DNA of 64,000 bases from Prevotella sp. (GCA_017458125.1 JAFTGB010000052.1:1-64000), one strand, 5' to 3'. Positions 49,079 through 58,313 are shown, counted from the stretch's first letter. The notes: generated by a model not told the origin, from the letters alone. Numbers and translations: made by a program.

Positions 49079-50284
49079 TTATTTCAGCATTGTCAGCCAG
49101 TCTGCCATGTCCTGCAGCACCTCTTCCGAGATGGTCTCCTCTATCTCTCCGTACTCCGCCGGCATGCCCGTCCGGCAGTGCTGGAACAGATGATTGAGTC
49201 CCGGATACTCTTTAATGACGGTCGAACGGCTGTTCGGTAACCACCGGCGTAAGGCTTCCATGTTCTGCGAAGCCACTACCTGACGGTCCTTGCTTCCGTT
49301 CAACGCCATCACGGGACAGCTTATGCGTGCTATGTCTGGTTGCGGGTCGTAGTCCATGAAGAAGCTGTACCATGGGTTCTGCATGGCTGCCACTTGGGCG
49401 CGGACGGTTTCAAGGGTCAGGTTCCTGCCCGCATCGCCTAACAGGGCTTTGTTCTGTTCCAGCAGCACACTGTCCCCCTTGACAGCGGGACCTGCCATAC
49501 AGACTATCAGGTCGACCTTATGCTGCGCCCCCAGCATAAAGGCAATGCTCCCGCCCTCACTATGTCCAAGGACGCCTACCTTCCCGAAGCGGCCGCTATG
49601 GCGCAGCCACTCTATGCCCGCCAAGGCATCGTCGGCATAGTCTTTCGTCGTGGCACGCTTCACCTCACCACCCTTTGACTGTCCCGTGGCACGGTCGTCA
49701 TAGCGCAGCGTGGCAATGCCGCGACGCGCCAGATAGTCAGCAATCACGGCAAAAGGCTTATGCCCGAACAGTTCCTCATCGCGGTTCTGCTGTCCGCTGC
49801 CCGTCACCATCAGCAATACCGTCGTTGCTCCTTTGGGCATTGTCAGCGTACCTGCCAAGGCCGCCCCAGCCTGCTCATTGACGAAAGTCACCTCCTCTGT
49901 CTGATAAGGGAATGGCGGCTGTGGTGTCTGTGGCCGTTTCCGTGCCAACTTCCCTTGCTTCAGCGTCAGCGGCAGCGCACTCAGCCCTTGCACAAAGGTG
50001 CCTCGCAGTTCGCCGTTCACCAGTCGTCCGCCATACAGTGCCACCAACTGTGGCATTCTGACGAGTATCGAGTCAGCCGAGATGTAGGCCACTTGTCCCG
50101 CAAGGTCCTCTGCCCCTTGGTCTGGACTGTCCAACCTACACGTGCTGTCGTTATCGACATGCAGCACCAGCGCCAGCTTCATTACGCCCGCATCCAGTTC
50201 TCCACTCCACGTCCCGCGTATGTTTTGTGCCGGGGCAGTCATGGCTGTCGCCACAAGCATCAAGGTTACCAGTCCGTTTTTCAT
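49079..50284 (-). CDS. Secreted alpha/beta hydrolase
   Basis: 401 residues. Signal peptide 1-19 (cleavage after TAPAQ). An N-terminal beta-rich domain of about 115 residues (GTWSGELDAGVMKLALVLHV) precedes the hydrolase domain: VTGSGQQNRDEELFGHKPF (oxyanion region), YDDRATGQSKGG, and VLGHSEGGSIAFML with the nucleophile Ser in GHSEGG; a late GLNHLFQHC should supply the catalytic His. This matches Bacteroidetes S9-like/acyl esterase proteins. Substrate unknown. Confidence 0.82.
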   Translation of the reverse strand: MKNGLVTLMLVATAMTAPAQNIRGTWSGELDAGVMKLALVLHVDNDSTCRLDSPDQGAEDLAGQVAYISADSILVRMPQLVALYGGRLVNGELRGTFVQGLSALPLTLKQGKLARKRPQTPQPPFPYQTEEVTFVNEQAGAALAGTLTMPKGATTVLLMVTGSGQQNRDEELFGHKPFAVIADYLARRGIATLRYDDRATGQSKGGEVKRATTKDYADDALAGIEWLRHSGRFGKVGVLGHSEGGSIAFMLGAQHKVDLIVCMAGPAVKGDSVLLEQNKALLGDAGRNLTLETVRAQVAAMQNPWYSFFMDYDPQPDIARISCPVMALNGSKDRQVVASQNMEALRRWLPNSRSTVIKEYPGLNHLFQHCRTGMPAEYGEIEETISEEVLQDMADWLTMLK

Positions 50285-50293
50285 GGTCTGAAG

Positions 50294-50761
50294 TCAGTTT
50301 TTTAATCTCATGATAAGGTATATGAATGCCACACAGACCAGCACCATGACCGCTATCATTATCGGTATAAACAGGATGTGGCCACGCAGCATGTCCAGGG
50401 CAATGGCTCCGGCCAACAGCAGAAACAGGATGCCTAAGACACGCGCGAGTCTGGTACTCCATGCCGCCTGACGCTCGCTGACCAGATAGACACCGGGCAA
50501 GTTGACCGTATGTGGGAAGTAAACCCCCACCATCATGCAGGCACCAATGACCGTTATGATGACGCAAGGGATAAACATACGAGTCTTAGGGCCGAAGGCA
50601 TCAGCTGCGCCAGTCGGTCCGAAATGTGTGGGTATGATGTCCGGTGCCTGACGGTAGAACATCACAATGGTCGCCCACACGACGACGGCCAACAGCACAA
50701 AGGCGAGTTCAAACGCGGTGCCCTCCGTACTCCGCTCCGCTTTAAACTTTTGTTTCTTCAT
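50294..50761 (-). CDS. DUF1648 membrane protein
   Basis: 155 residues with four hydrophobic segments. The signature PTHFGPTGAADAFGPK (about 45-60) is the DUF1648 motif, also found in SdpI-type immunity proteins. It overlaps the ribbon-helix-helix gene by 20 bases and precedes the hydrolase by nine. Function unknown; envelope-stress or immunity-like roles are known for relatives. Confidence 0.8.
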   Translation of the reverse strand: MKKQKFKAERSTEGTAFELAFVLLAVVVWATIVMFYRQAPDIIPTHFGPTGAADAFGPKTRMFIPCVIITVIGACMMVGVYFPHTVNLPGVYLVSERQAAWSTRLARVLGILFLLLAGAIALDMLRGHILFIPIMIAVMVLVCVAFIYLIMRLKN

Positions 50762-50936
50762 CGACAGTTCCTTTCTTCTTTTTTGGCAGGCGCTTGGCTT
50801 TTCGCAATGCCTCGGTGATAATCCACTGCAGCTGGCCGTTGGTGCTGCGGAACTCGTCCGCAGCCCAAGCCTCTATGGCATTCATGGTGTCAGCATCAAC
50901 GCGCAGGATAAAGCTCTTGGTAGTCTTTTCTGCCAT
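50742..50936 (-). CDS. Arc-like ribbon-helix-helix DNA-binding protein
   Basis: 64 residues: KSFILRVDADTMNAIEAWAADEFRSTNGQLQWIITEAL, in pieces, fits a ribbon-helix-helix dimer with a basic tail (RKAKRLPKKKKG). This is the usual small protein between SPFH and DUF1648 genes in Bacteroidales. It could autoregulate the operon. The last 20 bases overlap the DUF1648 gene. Confidence 0.8.
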   Translation of the reverse strand: MAEKTTKSFILRVDADTMNAIEAWAADEFRSTNGQLQWIITEALRKAKRLPKKKKGTVDEETKV

Positions 50937-50950
50937 CAGTTATACATTAA

Positions 50951-51916
50951 TCAATGGTTCAGCGTTCCTGTGTTCACCACCGGTTGCGCATTGTCGTCCC
51001 CGCAGAGCACGACGAGCAGATTACTGACCATAGCCGCTTTCTTGTCGTCGTCCAGTTCCACGATGTTCTCGTCGGACAGCTTGTCGAGTGCCATCTTCAC
51101 CATCGACACAGCACCCTCCACTATCTTCTCACGGGCCTGGATGATGGCGTCGGCCTGCTGACGGCGCAGCATGACGGCAGCAATCTCCGGAGCGTATGCC
51201 AGATAGTTGATGCGGGCCTCCACGACCTCGATGCCCGCCAAGGCCAGACGTTCGTCCAGTTTCTGCTCCAACTGCTCGTTGATTTCATCCGCACTCGACC
51301 GCAGCGTGGGCTCACCGCTCTTGCCGTCCTCGTCGTCGTAGGCATACTGGCCTGCCACCTGACGCAGGGCAGCGTCGCTCTGCACGCGGACAAAGCTCTC
51401 CAAGGCCTTCATCAGTCCCTTCGTGTCAGCACCCACAGCGTTAGGCACGGCGGCCATCGTCTGCGTGTCCACCTCAAACAGGGCTTTGTAGGTGTCTTGC
51501 AGTTTCCACACCAGCACCAAGCCTATCATCACCGGATTGCCCGTCTTGTCGTTCACCTTGATGGGTTCAGCGTCCAGGTTGCGGGCGCGCAGACTCACCT
51601 TCTTGGTTCCGTAGAACGGGTTAATCCAGTAGAAACCCGTCTCGGAGAACGTTCCGCTATACTTGCCGAACCACGTAATGACACGTGCCTCGTTAGGTTC
51701 CAACTGCAAGAAACTGCACATGCAGATGATGTCGCAAATAAGCAATACGATGCTGCCGGCCAACAGCCAACCGCCACAACTGCCATCGGTTTCATCCAGC
51801 TGGATAATGCCATAGACAATGCCTGCCAGCGAAACTACGCACAAAGCCAAAACGATGAACAGCATGACGAAGCCGTTCACCACTACTCCTTTAAACTTAA
51901 ACTCCTTTGATTCCAT
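50951..51916 (-). CDS. SPFH-domain membrane protein
   Basis: 321 residues: two N-terminal membrane helices (about 13-35, 48-70), then an SPFH/Band 7 domain (LEPNEARVITWFGKYSGTF, NDKTGNPVMIGLVLVWKL) and a coiled C-terminal part (LEQKLDERLALAGIEVVEARI, LRRQQADAIIQAREKIVEGA). Such proteins organise membrane domains. It is the first gene of the operon reading down to the epimerase, with a -7 box 39 bases upstream. Confidence 0.87.
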   Translation of the reverse strand: MESKEFKFKGVVVNGFVMLFIVLALCVVSLAGIVYGIIQLDETDGSCGGWLLAGSIVLLICDIICMCSFLQLEPNEARVITWFGKYSGTFSETGFYWINPFYGTKKVSLRARNLDAEPIKVNDKTGNPVMIGLVLVWKLQDTYKALFEVDTQTMAAVPNAVGADTKGLMKALESFVRVQSDAALRQVAGQYAYDDEDGKSGEPTLRSSADEINEQLEQKLDERLALAGIEVVEARINYLAYAPEIAAVMLRRQQADAIIQAREKIVEGAVSMVKMALDKLSDENIVELDDDKKAAMVSNLLVVLCGDDNAQPVVNTGTLNH

Positions 51917-51954
51917 AATGCAATCGTTTATTAGTTGATATCATTTTGATATCG

Positions 51955-51962
51955 CAAAGATA
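51955..51962 (-). promoter_or_regulatory. -7 box of the SPFH operon
   Basis: TAtcTTTG on the minus strand, followed by GATATCAAAATGATATC, a palindrome (51937-51953) in the early leader that may be an operator. Confidence 0.7.
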
Positions 51963-52016
51963 TGCATTCCGTTTGAAATAGCAATGGATTTATTTGTGTA
52001 TTTAATAATATTTAAG

Positions 52017-52024
52017 TAATTTTG
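52017..52024 (+). promoter_or_regulatory. -7 box of mnmA
   Basis: TAatTTTG, with five bases between it and the ATG at 52030. The transcript should be leaderless or nearly so. Confidence 0.75.
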
Positions 52025-52029
52025 CAGCC

Positions 52030-53133
52030 ATGGATGATTTAGCAAGCAAGAATATAGCCCTGCTGCTCTCTGGCGGCGTGGACTCCAGTGTAGCCCTCTA
52101 TGAACTGGTGCGCCAGGGTGTGCGCCCCGACTGCTTTTACATCAAGATAGGCCCGGAGGAAGAAGAGGAGTGGGACTGCTCTTCTGAGGAGGACTTGGAG
52201 ATGGCAACAGCCGTCAGCCGCAAGTACGGCTGCAAGTTGGAGGTCATAGACTGCCACCGCGAATACTGGGAGCAGGTGACGACCTATACTATGAGTAAGG
52301 TACGCGCAGGATTGACGCCCAATCCCGATGTCATGTGCAACCGCCTCATCAAGTTTGGTGCTTTCCACGAGAAGCAAGGCCACGCCTACGACCTCATTGC
52401 CACTGGCCACTATGCCCAGACGGAGGAGGAGGAAGAAAAAATAGTAAATAGTAAATCGTCAAATCGTAAATTAACCTGGCTTTGCACCAGCCCTGACCCC
52501 GTGAAAGACCAAACGGACTTTCTGGCGCAAATCTACGACTGGCAGTTGGCGAAAGCCCTCTTTCCCATTGGCCACATGATGAAGGAAGAGGTGCGCCTGA
52601 TAGCCGAGCGTGAGCACTTGGCTCCTGCCCACCGCCGCGACTCGCAGGGCATCTGCTTCTTAGGCAAAATCAACTACAACGACTACCTGCGCCGCTACTT
52701 AGGCGAACAGCCCGGCGACATCGTCGAGTTGGAGACGGGACGTAAGATTGGACAGCACCGCGGCCACTGGTTTCACACCATCGGCCAGCGCAAGGGACTC
52801 GGACTCGGCGGCGGACCATGGTTCATCGTCAAGAAGGACATCAACGAGAACATCCTCTACGTCTCCCACGGCTACGACCCCGCCACAGCCTACCGGCAGG
52901 TGTTTTCCATCCGCGACTTCCACAGCCTCAACGGCCAGCTGCCCCCGGCCAGCGTGACGCTGAAGATACGCCACACGCCCGAGTTCCTGCCTGCACGGTT
53001 AGAGGCTTCAGGCAACGGCCAGTACACCGTTCGCGCTGAAGCCCCCATTCATGGTGTCGCCCCGGGCCAGTTCTGTGTCATCTATGACGCCGACCACCAC
53101 CGCTGCTATGGTTCGGGCGAGATTTCACTATAA
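52030..53133 (+). CDS. mnmA: tRNA-specific 2-thiouridylase MnmA
   Basis: Inserts sulphur at the wobble uridine of tRNA-Lys, -Glu and -Gln. 367 residues: PP-loop SGGVDSS (14-20), catalytic cysteines Cys103 (NPDVMCNRLIKFG) and Cys209 (DSQGICFLG), and the C-terminal beta-barrel (IGQRKGLGLGGGPWFIVKK, in pieces). Residues about 136-149 (EKIVNSKSSNRKL) are encoded by heptamer repeats at 52438-52472 and are extra relative to the family. The IVNSKS string is the same as in rsgA. The start directly follows the -7 box. Confidence 0.93.
   Translation: MDDLASKNIALLLSGGVDSSVALYELVRQGVRPDCFYIKIGPEEEEEWDCSSEEDLEMATAVSRKYGCKLEVIDCHREYWEQVTTYTMSKVRAGLTPNPDVMCNRLIKFGAFHEKQGHAYDLIATGHYAQTEEEEEKIVNSKSSNRKLTWLCTSPDPVKDQTDFLAQIYDWQLAKALFPIGHMMKEEVRLIAEREHLAPAHRRDSQGICFLGKINYNDYLRRYLGEQPGDIVELETGRKIGQHRGHWFHTIGQRKGLGLGGGPWFIVKKDINENILYVSHGYDPATAYRQVFSIRDFHSLNGQLPPASVTLKIRHTPEFLPARLEASGNGQYTVRAEAPIHGVAPGQFCVIYDADHHRCYGSGEISL
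52438..52472 (+). repeat. In-frame heptamer insert in mnmA
   Basis: AAATAGT, AAATAGT, AAATCGTC, AAATCGT, AAATT in tandem, encoding KIVNSKSSNRKL within the catalytic domain surface. Confidence 0.8.
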
Positions 53134-53142
53134 GCCGGAACA

Positions 53143-54612
53143 CTACTTTTTGTCCATGGCAATCCTCTCGCCCATAAGCGAACAGAGGTAGACTTCTAAA
53201 GCCGTGTAGCCCTCTTTCGACACGACCCTATTGCCATCCTGCGCATCGGCAGGGCTGAAGCCGTGCTTCAGTTCCCAGTCATCAGCCATGCCGTCGTGAT
53301 CACGGTCTGCGGCAGGCGTAGCTGTTGCATACTGCGGCCACCCCTCGGCATCAGCCTGCGAGTCGATGATGCCCGCCTTGCCTGCACTCTTGCCCTGGTA
53401 GCGCGGTCTGCCAGTGCGCACGTCGTCGATGATGCGTTGCTCCACGACGTCACGCCTGATGGTTCCCGCCCGTTTCAGCACCTGCTTGTAAGCCTTCTTC
53501 GCCGACTCGGCCGGCGTAAGGTAAGCCTCATAGCCGGCCTTGACGAGAGGCTGCGCGGCCTTCATCTGTTCTTCGGCGAACCCCGTCTTGTTGCTGACGA
53601 GCTGCCAGTCGTCGGCACCCTTCTGCCCCTCCATCACGTTGCCGCTGAAGTACCACAGCGAGGGGCCCGTCAGCTGCTTGCCCTTACGGGCTGCGGAAAG
53701 TTCGATGAACACGTTGTCCTCGGGATGGGCCGGTCCGGGCTTGTAGTAGTTGCCCACGAAGTTGCACTCATGGCTGCTGCCCTCGCCAGCCTCGTTCTCG
53801 CCACCGTAGCATGAGTTGCGGCGCCCCCAGTTGAAGTTGACGTTGTTCTGGTATTCCAGAAACACGTTCTTGTCCACCTTCGGGTTGGTGGCTCCGTTGA
53901 TGCGTGCCGAACGGCTGTCGTTGCTGCACAGCAGATTGTGGTGGAACGTGGCCGGCGAACCGCCCCACTGCGCACCGTAGCCGCGCACACCCTTGTGATG
54001 ACCGGCATCGTGCAGTCCCTCGTGCACGATGCACCACTGCACGGTGGTGTAGTGGTTGTCGTACATGGTCATGTTCTCCTCGCCGCTCCAGCCGAAACAG
54101 CAGTGGTCGATGATGATGCGCTGCGCATTCTCTATGCCGATGGTTCCACCCTCTATGAAGTTCTCCTTCTTCGTCTTCCCGGGGTCTCCCTTGGTGCCTA
54201 AGCGCGCGCGTATGTTGCGGATGATGACATTCTCCGACCCGCCCAAGTTCAGCTTGCCGCCGCGCAGCAGAATGCCCTCGCCGGGAGCCGTCTGGCCCGC
54301 TATGGTGACATTCTTCAGCTTGGCGCGGATGCTGCGCTCACCCTTGCGCTGCGGGTTGGGGCCTATGTCGATGATGCCCGAGACGCGGAAGACGATGGTG
54401 GCATTCTCTTTGCCTGCCTCGGTCAGTGCCCAGCGCAGCGAGCCCTCACCCGCATCGTTGAGGTTGGTCACCTCCACCACCTTGCCGCCCCGTCCGCCCG
54501 AGGCGTATTTGCCGAATCCCTCAGCCGTGGGGAATGCCAGCGTCGGCTGCTCCTGCGCCAATGTGCTCACGACCCATGTCAGGGCCATGAGCAAAAGGGA
54601 TTGTCTCTTCAT
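53143..54612 (-). CDS. Secreted pectate lyase (PL1-like)
   Basis: 489 residues with a signal peptide (1-19, ending TLAQ). Beta-helix features: FPTAEGFGKYASGGRGGKV, VFRVSGIIDIG, TIAGQTAPGEGILLRGG, IIIDHCCFGWSGEENMT, and a WGGSPATFHHNLL stretch; this is the PL1-type pattern of Bacteroidetes. It ends with ADRDHDGMADDWELKHGFSPADAQDG, in pieces, a calcium-binding thrombospondin-3-like segment. It cleaves polygalacturonate by beta-elimination. Its ATG overlaps the stop of the multidomain pectinase upstream (ATGA), so both are made together. Confidence 0.87.
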   Translation of the reverse strand: MKRQSLLLMALTWVVSTLAQEQPTLAFPTAEGFGKYASGGRGGKVVEVTNLNDAGEGSLRWALTEAGKENATIVFRVSGIIDIGPNPQRKGERSIRAKLKNVTIAGQTAPGEGILLRGGKLNLGGSENVIIRNIRARLGTKGDPGKTKKENFIEGGTIGIENAQRIIIDHCCFGWSGEENMTMYDNHYTTVQWCIVHEGLHDAGHHKGVRGYGAQWGGSPATFHHNLLCSNDSRSARINGATNPKVDKNVFLEYQNNVNFNWGRRNSCYGGENEAGEGSSHECNFVGNYYKPGPAHPEDNVFIELSAARKGKQLTGPSLWYFSGNVMEGQKGADDWQLVSNKTGFAEEQMKAAQPLVKAGYEAYLTPAESAKKAYKQVLKRAGTIRRDVVEQRIIDDVRTGRPRYQGKSAGKAGIIDSQADAEGWPQYATATPAADRDHDGMADDWELKHGFSPADAQDGNRVVSKEGYTALEVYLCSLMGERIAMDKK

Positions 54613-57600
54613 TTTGCCACAATTTTAAGGATTTGCACCGTACCGTCAGCCAAGGTTTCGCGCACAATGTTCACACCGTGCTGCAGACGCTGCACCTGCT
54701 TGCCGTCGGCAGTGAAATACTGTCGGCTGACCACCTGAACGCCCGTCGTGAGCTGGCTGATGCCAGTGGAAGTGTCCGACGATGCACGCTCGCCCAGCAC
54801 GCCGTAGGCACTGACGGCCTGCACCGTCACCAGCTTGGCACCACCGGTGCTGATGCTGTTATCGGCGGTGATGACGGCCTTGCCGTCCAGCGTCACCATG
54901 TAGCACCGTGCGTAGCCCGTATGGTCGGTCCAAGAGGCCGTGGTGCCGCTCATCGCCAGCTGCGGCGCGGGCAGGATGAAGCCCTGCCAGTCGGCGTCCC
55001 ACTCATCATCGCCGCGCAACACGTAGTCGAGCTTGTAGCTGTCGGCCTCCACCTTGCCTATGACGGCCTTGCTGCTGCGCGTCGTTCCGGCATCGTTGGT
55101 GAACGACGTCTTGCGCTGGCTCAGGTCCACGGCGTTGCCGTTAGCGTCCGTCGTGTTGTATTCGGCCATCTGCGTGGGCAGTCCGTCCATGTCGCGCCAT
55201 CCCTCGGCGGCTATGGTCACACCCTCGGCCAGCCGGGTGTTGAGGAACGAGGCCTTCGGCGTGTCGCCCCACGGCCGTCCCAAGTGGGTCTGCGCCGTGG
55301 CTGCGGCTGCCGTGATGACGCAGTTGCTGAACACATAGCCGTAGTTGGGTCTGACGTGGTCGGGGGCTATGATGACGTTCTTCGGTTGCAGCACGTGCAG
55401 GGTGTCGCTGTCGAAGAACACCTCGCCTCGGTTGTAGATGAAGTCGGTGGTTCCCGTCAGCTTGCAGTTGCGCACCAAGTGGCGCTGGCCGTCGTTGCCC
55501 GTGCGGTAGGTGTCCTGCCACCCCTCCACATTGCAGCTGGTCAGCACGATGCGGTCGCCACGGGTGTAAAGGGCCAAGGCCTGCCCGGCATTCTGGCGCG
55601 TGTTGCGTATGGTCAGGTTGTCGAACGACACGTCGTTGGCCGTCACGTTGACGGTGGCGTTCTTGTCCACGTTGCCGCCATCCTCGTTATACACCTTGTT
55701 CCAGGTGACGATGGTGTTCTGCTTCGACTGGCCCGTCAGGTGCACGTTGGGGCGGTTGATCTGCACATGTCCCTCGTAGGTACCGGCTTTTATAAATATA
55801 TAATAAGGTGTAGCATCGGCGGGGGCTGCGTCGACGGCCTCCTGTATGGTGGCAAAACCGCCCTCGCCCACCGTGGCGTTGAAGCCGTCCATCCGGGTGA
55901 CGCTCTGGTGGCGGGTGTACTGCTTGGCGTCAATCGCGCCGTCGGCCACGCCGTTGAGGTACTCCTCCAAGTTAGAATATCCGCTCTCGGCCAGCCGCAT
56001 GCCGTCGCTGCCGTCGGCGGGGTCTAAGCCCACGCTGGCCTCGTAGTCGTCAGGCAGTCCGTCGCTGTCGCTGTCGACGACGGCCATGTCGTAGCCGTCA
56101 GCCTGCAACAGGGGGAAGCAGGTGACGTCGATTTCCTTGTTGTCTTCGGCCTTGTCGCCCTCGTAGAGGGCTGCAAACTGGTCGTGCCGTTGCAGGGTGA
56201 TGTCGTAGGGCGTGTTGATGATGCCCATGCCTCTGGACAGCGACGTGCGCGCTGCATTCTCATAGCCCGCAAACTGCGGGTCAAGGGTGCCGGCGGCCTC
56301 AGCCAGTATGCGGGCGTCGACCTCGTCGTAGCGGGGCAGCGAGGCTCCGGCGCGCTGCACGACGGCCTTGAAGGCGTCGTCAGCACTCTCGTACTGCAGT
56401 CCGCTCCACTCCACGATGTCCTTCAGGACGTACTGGTTGTAGGTGCTCTGCGAGTTGCCCACGCTCTCCAGGTCAAGGGCGCGCTCGCTGCTGTTGCTCG
56501 TGAAACCGTGCAGATTGTCGGCGTTCACCTTGTCGAGCACGCTCTTGTTCCACACGGCGTTGGACGGGCGCCACTTGCCGTCGACCTCGAACTTGTTGCC
56601 TTTCAGGTACCACTGGCCCACGCCGTTGCTGTTGGAGGCACCCACGAAGAAGCGCGTGCTGCCCAGGCATTTCTGCGTGGCAGGACCGGGACGGAAGTAG
56701 TTGTTAATCATATAGGTGCGGTTGTAGCCGTTGCAGCTCTTGTCGTTCTCGCCGCCATAGATGCTGTTGGGCTTGCCCCAGTTGTAGACGACGTTGTTGA
56801 CAAACTCGTTGTCCACATGGCGGTCGTTGGTACTGGCACGCACGCCGTTGAAGCGCGGCGAGCGGTTGTTGCAACTGGCAAAGAGGCAGTGGTGCAGCGT
56901 GCCGTGCTCGCCACCCCACTGGGCGGCGTAGGAGCGTGCACCCTTGGCGTTGCGCGAGTTGTAGAGTCCCTCGGAGAAGATGCACCACTGCACAGTGGTG
57001 TAGTCGGTGTCGTACATAGTGAGGTTCTCCTCCATGGACCACGAGAAGGTGCAGTGGTCCAGAACGATGTGGTCGCAGTTTTCGACGTCGAGCATCGACA
57101 TGCTGTTTTTGGGCAGGTCGCCGGCGCGGAAGCGCAGGTGGCGCACGATGCTGTTGGAGGCGAGCTTCATCTGGTAGCCTGCCAGACAGATGCCGCCGCC
57201 GGGTGCCGTTTGTCCGGCTATGGTGATGTTGGGCTTGCAACTCAGGCGCGACGTCAGGTAGATGGTGCCTGCCACCTTGAAGAGCACCGTGCGCGGCGTG
57301 TCGTCGCCCGTAGTGACGGCCCAGCGGAACGAGCCTTCGGCACCTGTGTCGTCAAGCCGCGTGACGTAGTAGACCCGTGCACCGCGGCTGTCCACCATGC
57401 GCCCGCCCGTGGTGAGGCGGCCGTAGCCCTCGGCCCCGGGGAAGGCGGGCTGGTCGGCATGGTAGTGCTCGATGGGCTCAAAGACGGCGTAGACGGTCAT
57501 GTCGGCGTCTATGTTGCTGATGGTCAGCACACTGAGGTCGCTGGTGTTGCCGCCGGGCAGTTCCCAGCGCACAAAGCGGTAGCCCTTGTTGGCCGTGGCC

Positions 57601-58046
57601 GTCAGCGTGACGTCGGAGTAGGCGTTGATGACGTGGGCATTGCCGCTCACCGTGCCTTCGGGCGACACGCTCACCGTGCCCATGCCCTCGCAACCGGGCT
57701 TCACGGCGCAGGTCAGCGTGATGGCGGGGACGGCGCGGAACTGTGCCGTGACCGTCACGTCGGCGGTCAGTTTGAACTTGTGGGGGTTCTCCGTCGACAC
57801 CAACTCGCCGTTAATGTACCAGCCCTCGAACGTGTAACCGGCATTGGACTTGGCGGTGATGGCCGACGTCTCAGTGCCGGCCAGTGCCTTGGCGGAGGTG
57901 GGAGTGACGCTACCGGCGCCCTCGGGAGCCACCACGAACGTGGCCTGATACTGCACGAAAGCCTGAATGCCGGGCAGCGTGGCCAGTGCAATGGCCGTGG
58001 TGCACGTCAGCAGTACGGCCAGCAGTAGAGTGAGTTGTCTCTTCAT
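54609..58046 (-). CDS. Pectate lyase-pectin methylesterase fusion
   Basis: 1,145 residues, secreted (signal 1-28). Order: two InlB B-repeat-like modules (about 33-105 and 108-192, each with GYTFEGW or GYRFVRWEL); PL1-type beta-helix (about 200-600: FPGAEGYGRLTTGGR, DHCTFSWSMEENLT); a Ca-binding segment (DSDSDGLPDDYEASVGLDP, about 658-676); CE8 pectin methylesterase (about 725-1000) with GWQDTYR (Asp845), TTDFIYNRG (Asp868) and LGRPWG (Arg924); and a C-terminal domain ending in a bacteroidal sorting-like tail. The esterase would remove methyl groups and the lyase then cuts the chain. It is the first gene of the pectin operon. Confidence 0.88.
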   Translation of the reverse strand: MKRQLTLLLAVLLTCTTAIALATLPGIQAFVQYQATFVVAPEGAGSVTPTSAKALAGTETSAITAKSNAGYTFEGWYINGELVSTENPHKFKLTADVTVTAQFRAVPAITLTCAVKPGCEGMGTVSVSPEGTVSGNAHVINAYSDVTLTATANKGYRFVRWELPGGNTSDLSVLTISNIDADMTVYAVFEPIEHYHADQPAFPGAEGYGRLTTGGRMVDSRGARVYYVTRLDDTGAEGSFRWAVTTGDDTPRTVLFKVAGTIYLTSRLSCKPNITIAGQTAPGGGICLAGYQMKLASNSIVRHLRFRAGDLPKNSMSMLDVENCDHIVLDHCTFSWSMEENLTMYDTDYTTVQWCIFSEGLYNSRNAKGARSYAAQWGGEHGTLHHCLFASCNNRSPRFNGVRASTNDRHVDNEFVNNVVYNWGKPNSIYGGENDKSCNGYNRTYMINNYFRPGPATQKCLGSTRFFVGASNSNGVGQWYLKGNKFEVDGKWRPSNAVWNKSVLDKVNADNLHGFTSNSSERALDLESVGNSQSTYNQYVLKDIVEWSGLQYESADDAFKAVVQRAGASLPRYDEVDARILAEAAGTLDPQFAGYENAARTSLSRGMGIINTPYDITLQRHDQFAALYEGDKAEDNKEIDVTCFPLLQADGYDMAVVDSDSDGLPDDYEASVGLDPADGSDGMRLAESGYSNLEEYLNGVADGAIDAKQYTRHQSVTRMDGFNATVGEGGFATIQEAVDAAPADATPYYIFIKAGTYEGHVQINRPNVHLTGQSKQNTIVTWNKVYNEDGGNVDKNATVNVTANDVSFDNLTIRNTRQNAGQALALYTRGDRIVLTSCNVEGWQDTYRTGNDGQRHLVRNCKLTGTTDFIYNRGEVFFDSDTLHVLQPKNVIIAPDHVRPNYGYVFSNCVITAAAATAQTHLGRPWGDTPKASFLNTRLAEGVTIAAEGWRDMDGLPTQMAEYNTTDANGNAVDLSQRKTSFTNDAGTTRSSKAVIGKVEADSYKLDYVLRGDDEWDADWQGFILPAPQLAMSGTTASWTDHTGYARCYMVTLDGKAVITADNSISTGGAKLVTVQAVSAYGVLGERASSDTSTGISQLTTGVQVVSRQYFTADGKQVQRLQHGVNIVRETLADGTVQILKIVAK

Positions 58047-58230
58047 TTCGTTTTCTGTTTCTTTTATGTCTATTAATAATAAGACGGACGACCGCCCGGA
58101 TTGTCACCTGCAACGGACTGTAAACTATGGCCGCCCGTACCGCACGGGACGGCTGACAACCATGACAAACAGAGGCCGCCGTCATGACAAACTACCCCCC
58201 CGGCGTTGACAACTATCGCCCACAGTGTTG

Positions 58231-58313
58231 CAATTTAAATTAAATTGCGCAGTAATTTAAATTAAATTGGTGAGCAATTTAAATTAAATTGGTCTGCAAT
58301 TTAAATTAAATTG
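58231..58313. repeat. Four 17-bp palindromes with a 22-bp step
   Basis: CAATTTAAATTAAATTG at 58231, 58253 (first base T), 58275 and 58297, separated by 5-base spacers. Each is an 8-bp inverted repeat around a central A. The 22-base step is two helical turns, so all four sites face the same side of the DNA. They lie 185-267 bases upstream of the pectin operon start. The rest of 58047-58230 holds several TGACAA words (58154, 58163, 58185, and TTGACAA at 58206) but no recognisable TAnnTTTG box. Confidence 0.85.

Noticed and set aside
56184-58028. 614-codon plus-strand frame opposite the pectinase
   Set aside because: Val/Gly/His-rich antisense shadow without motifs; the opposite strand is a clear multidomain enzyme.
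58231-58313. Possible CRISPR array or iterons of a replication origin
   Set aside because: Spacers are only 5 bases and no replication gene lies nearby; operator sites fit better.
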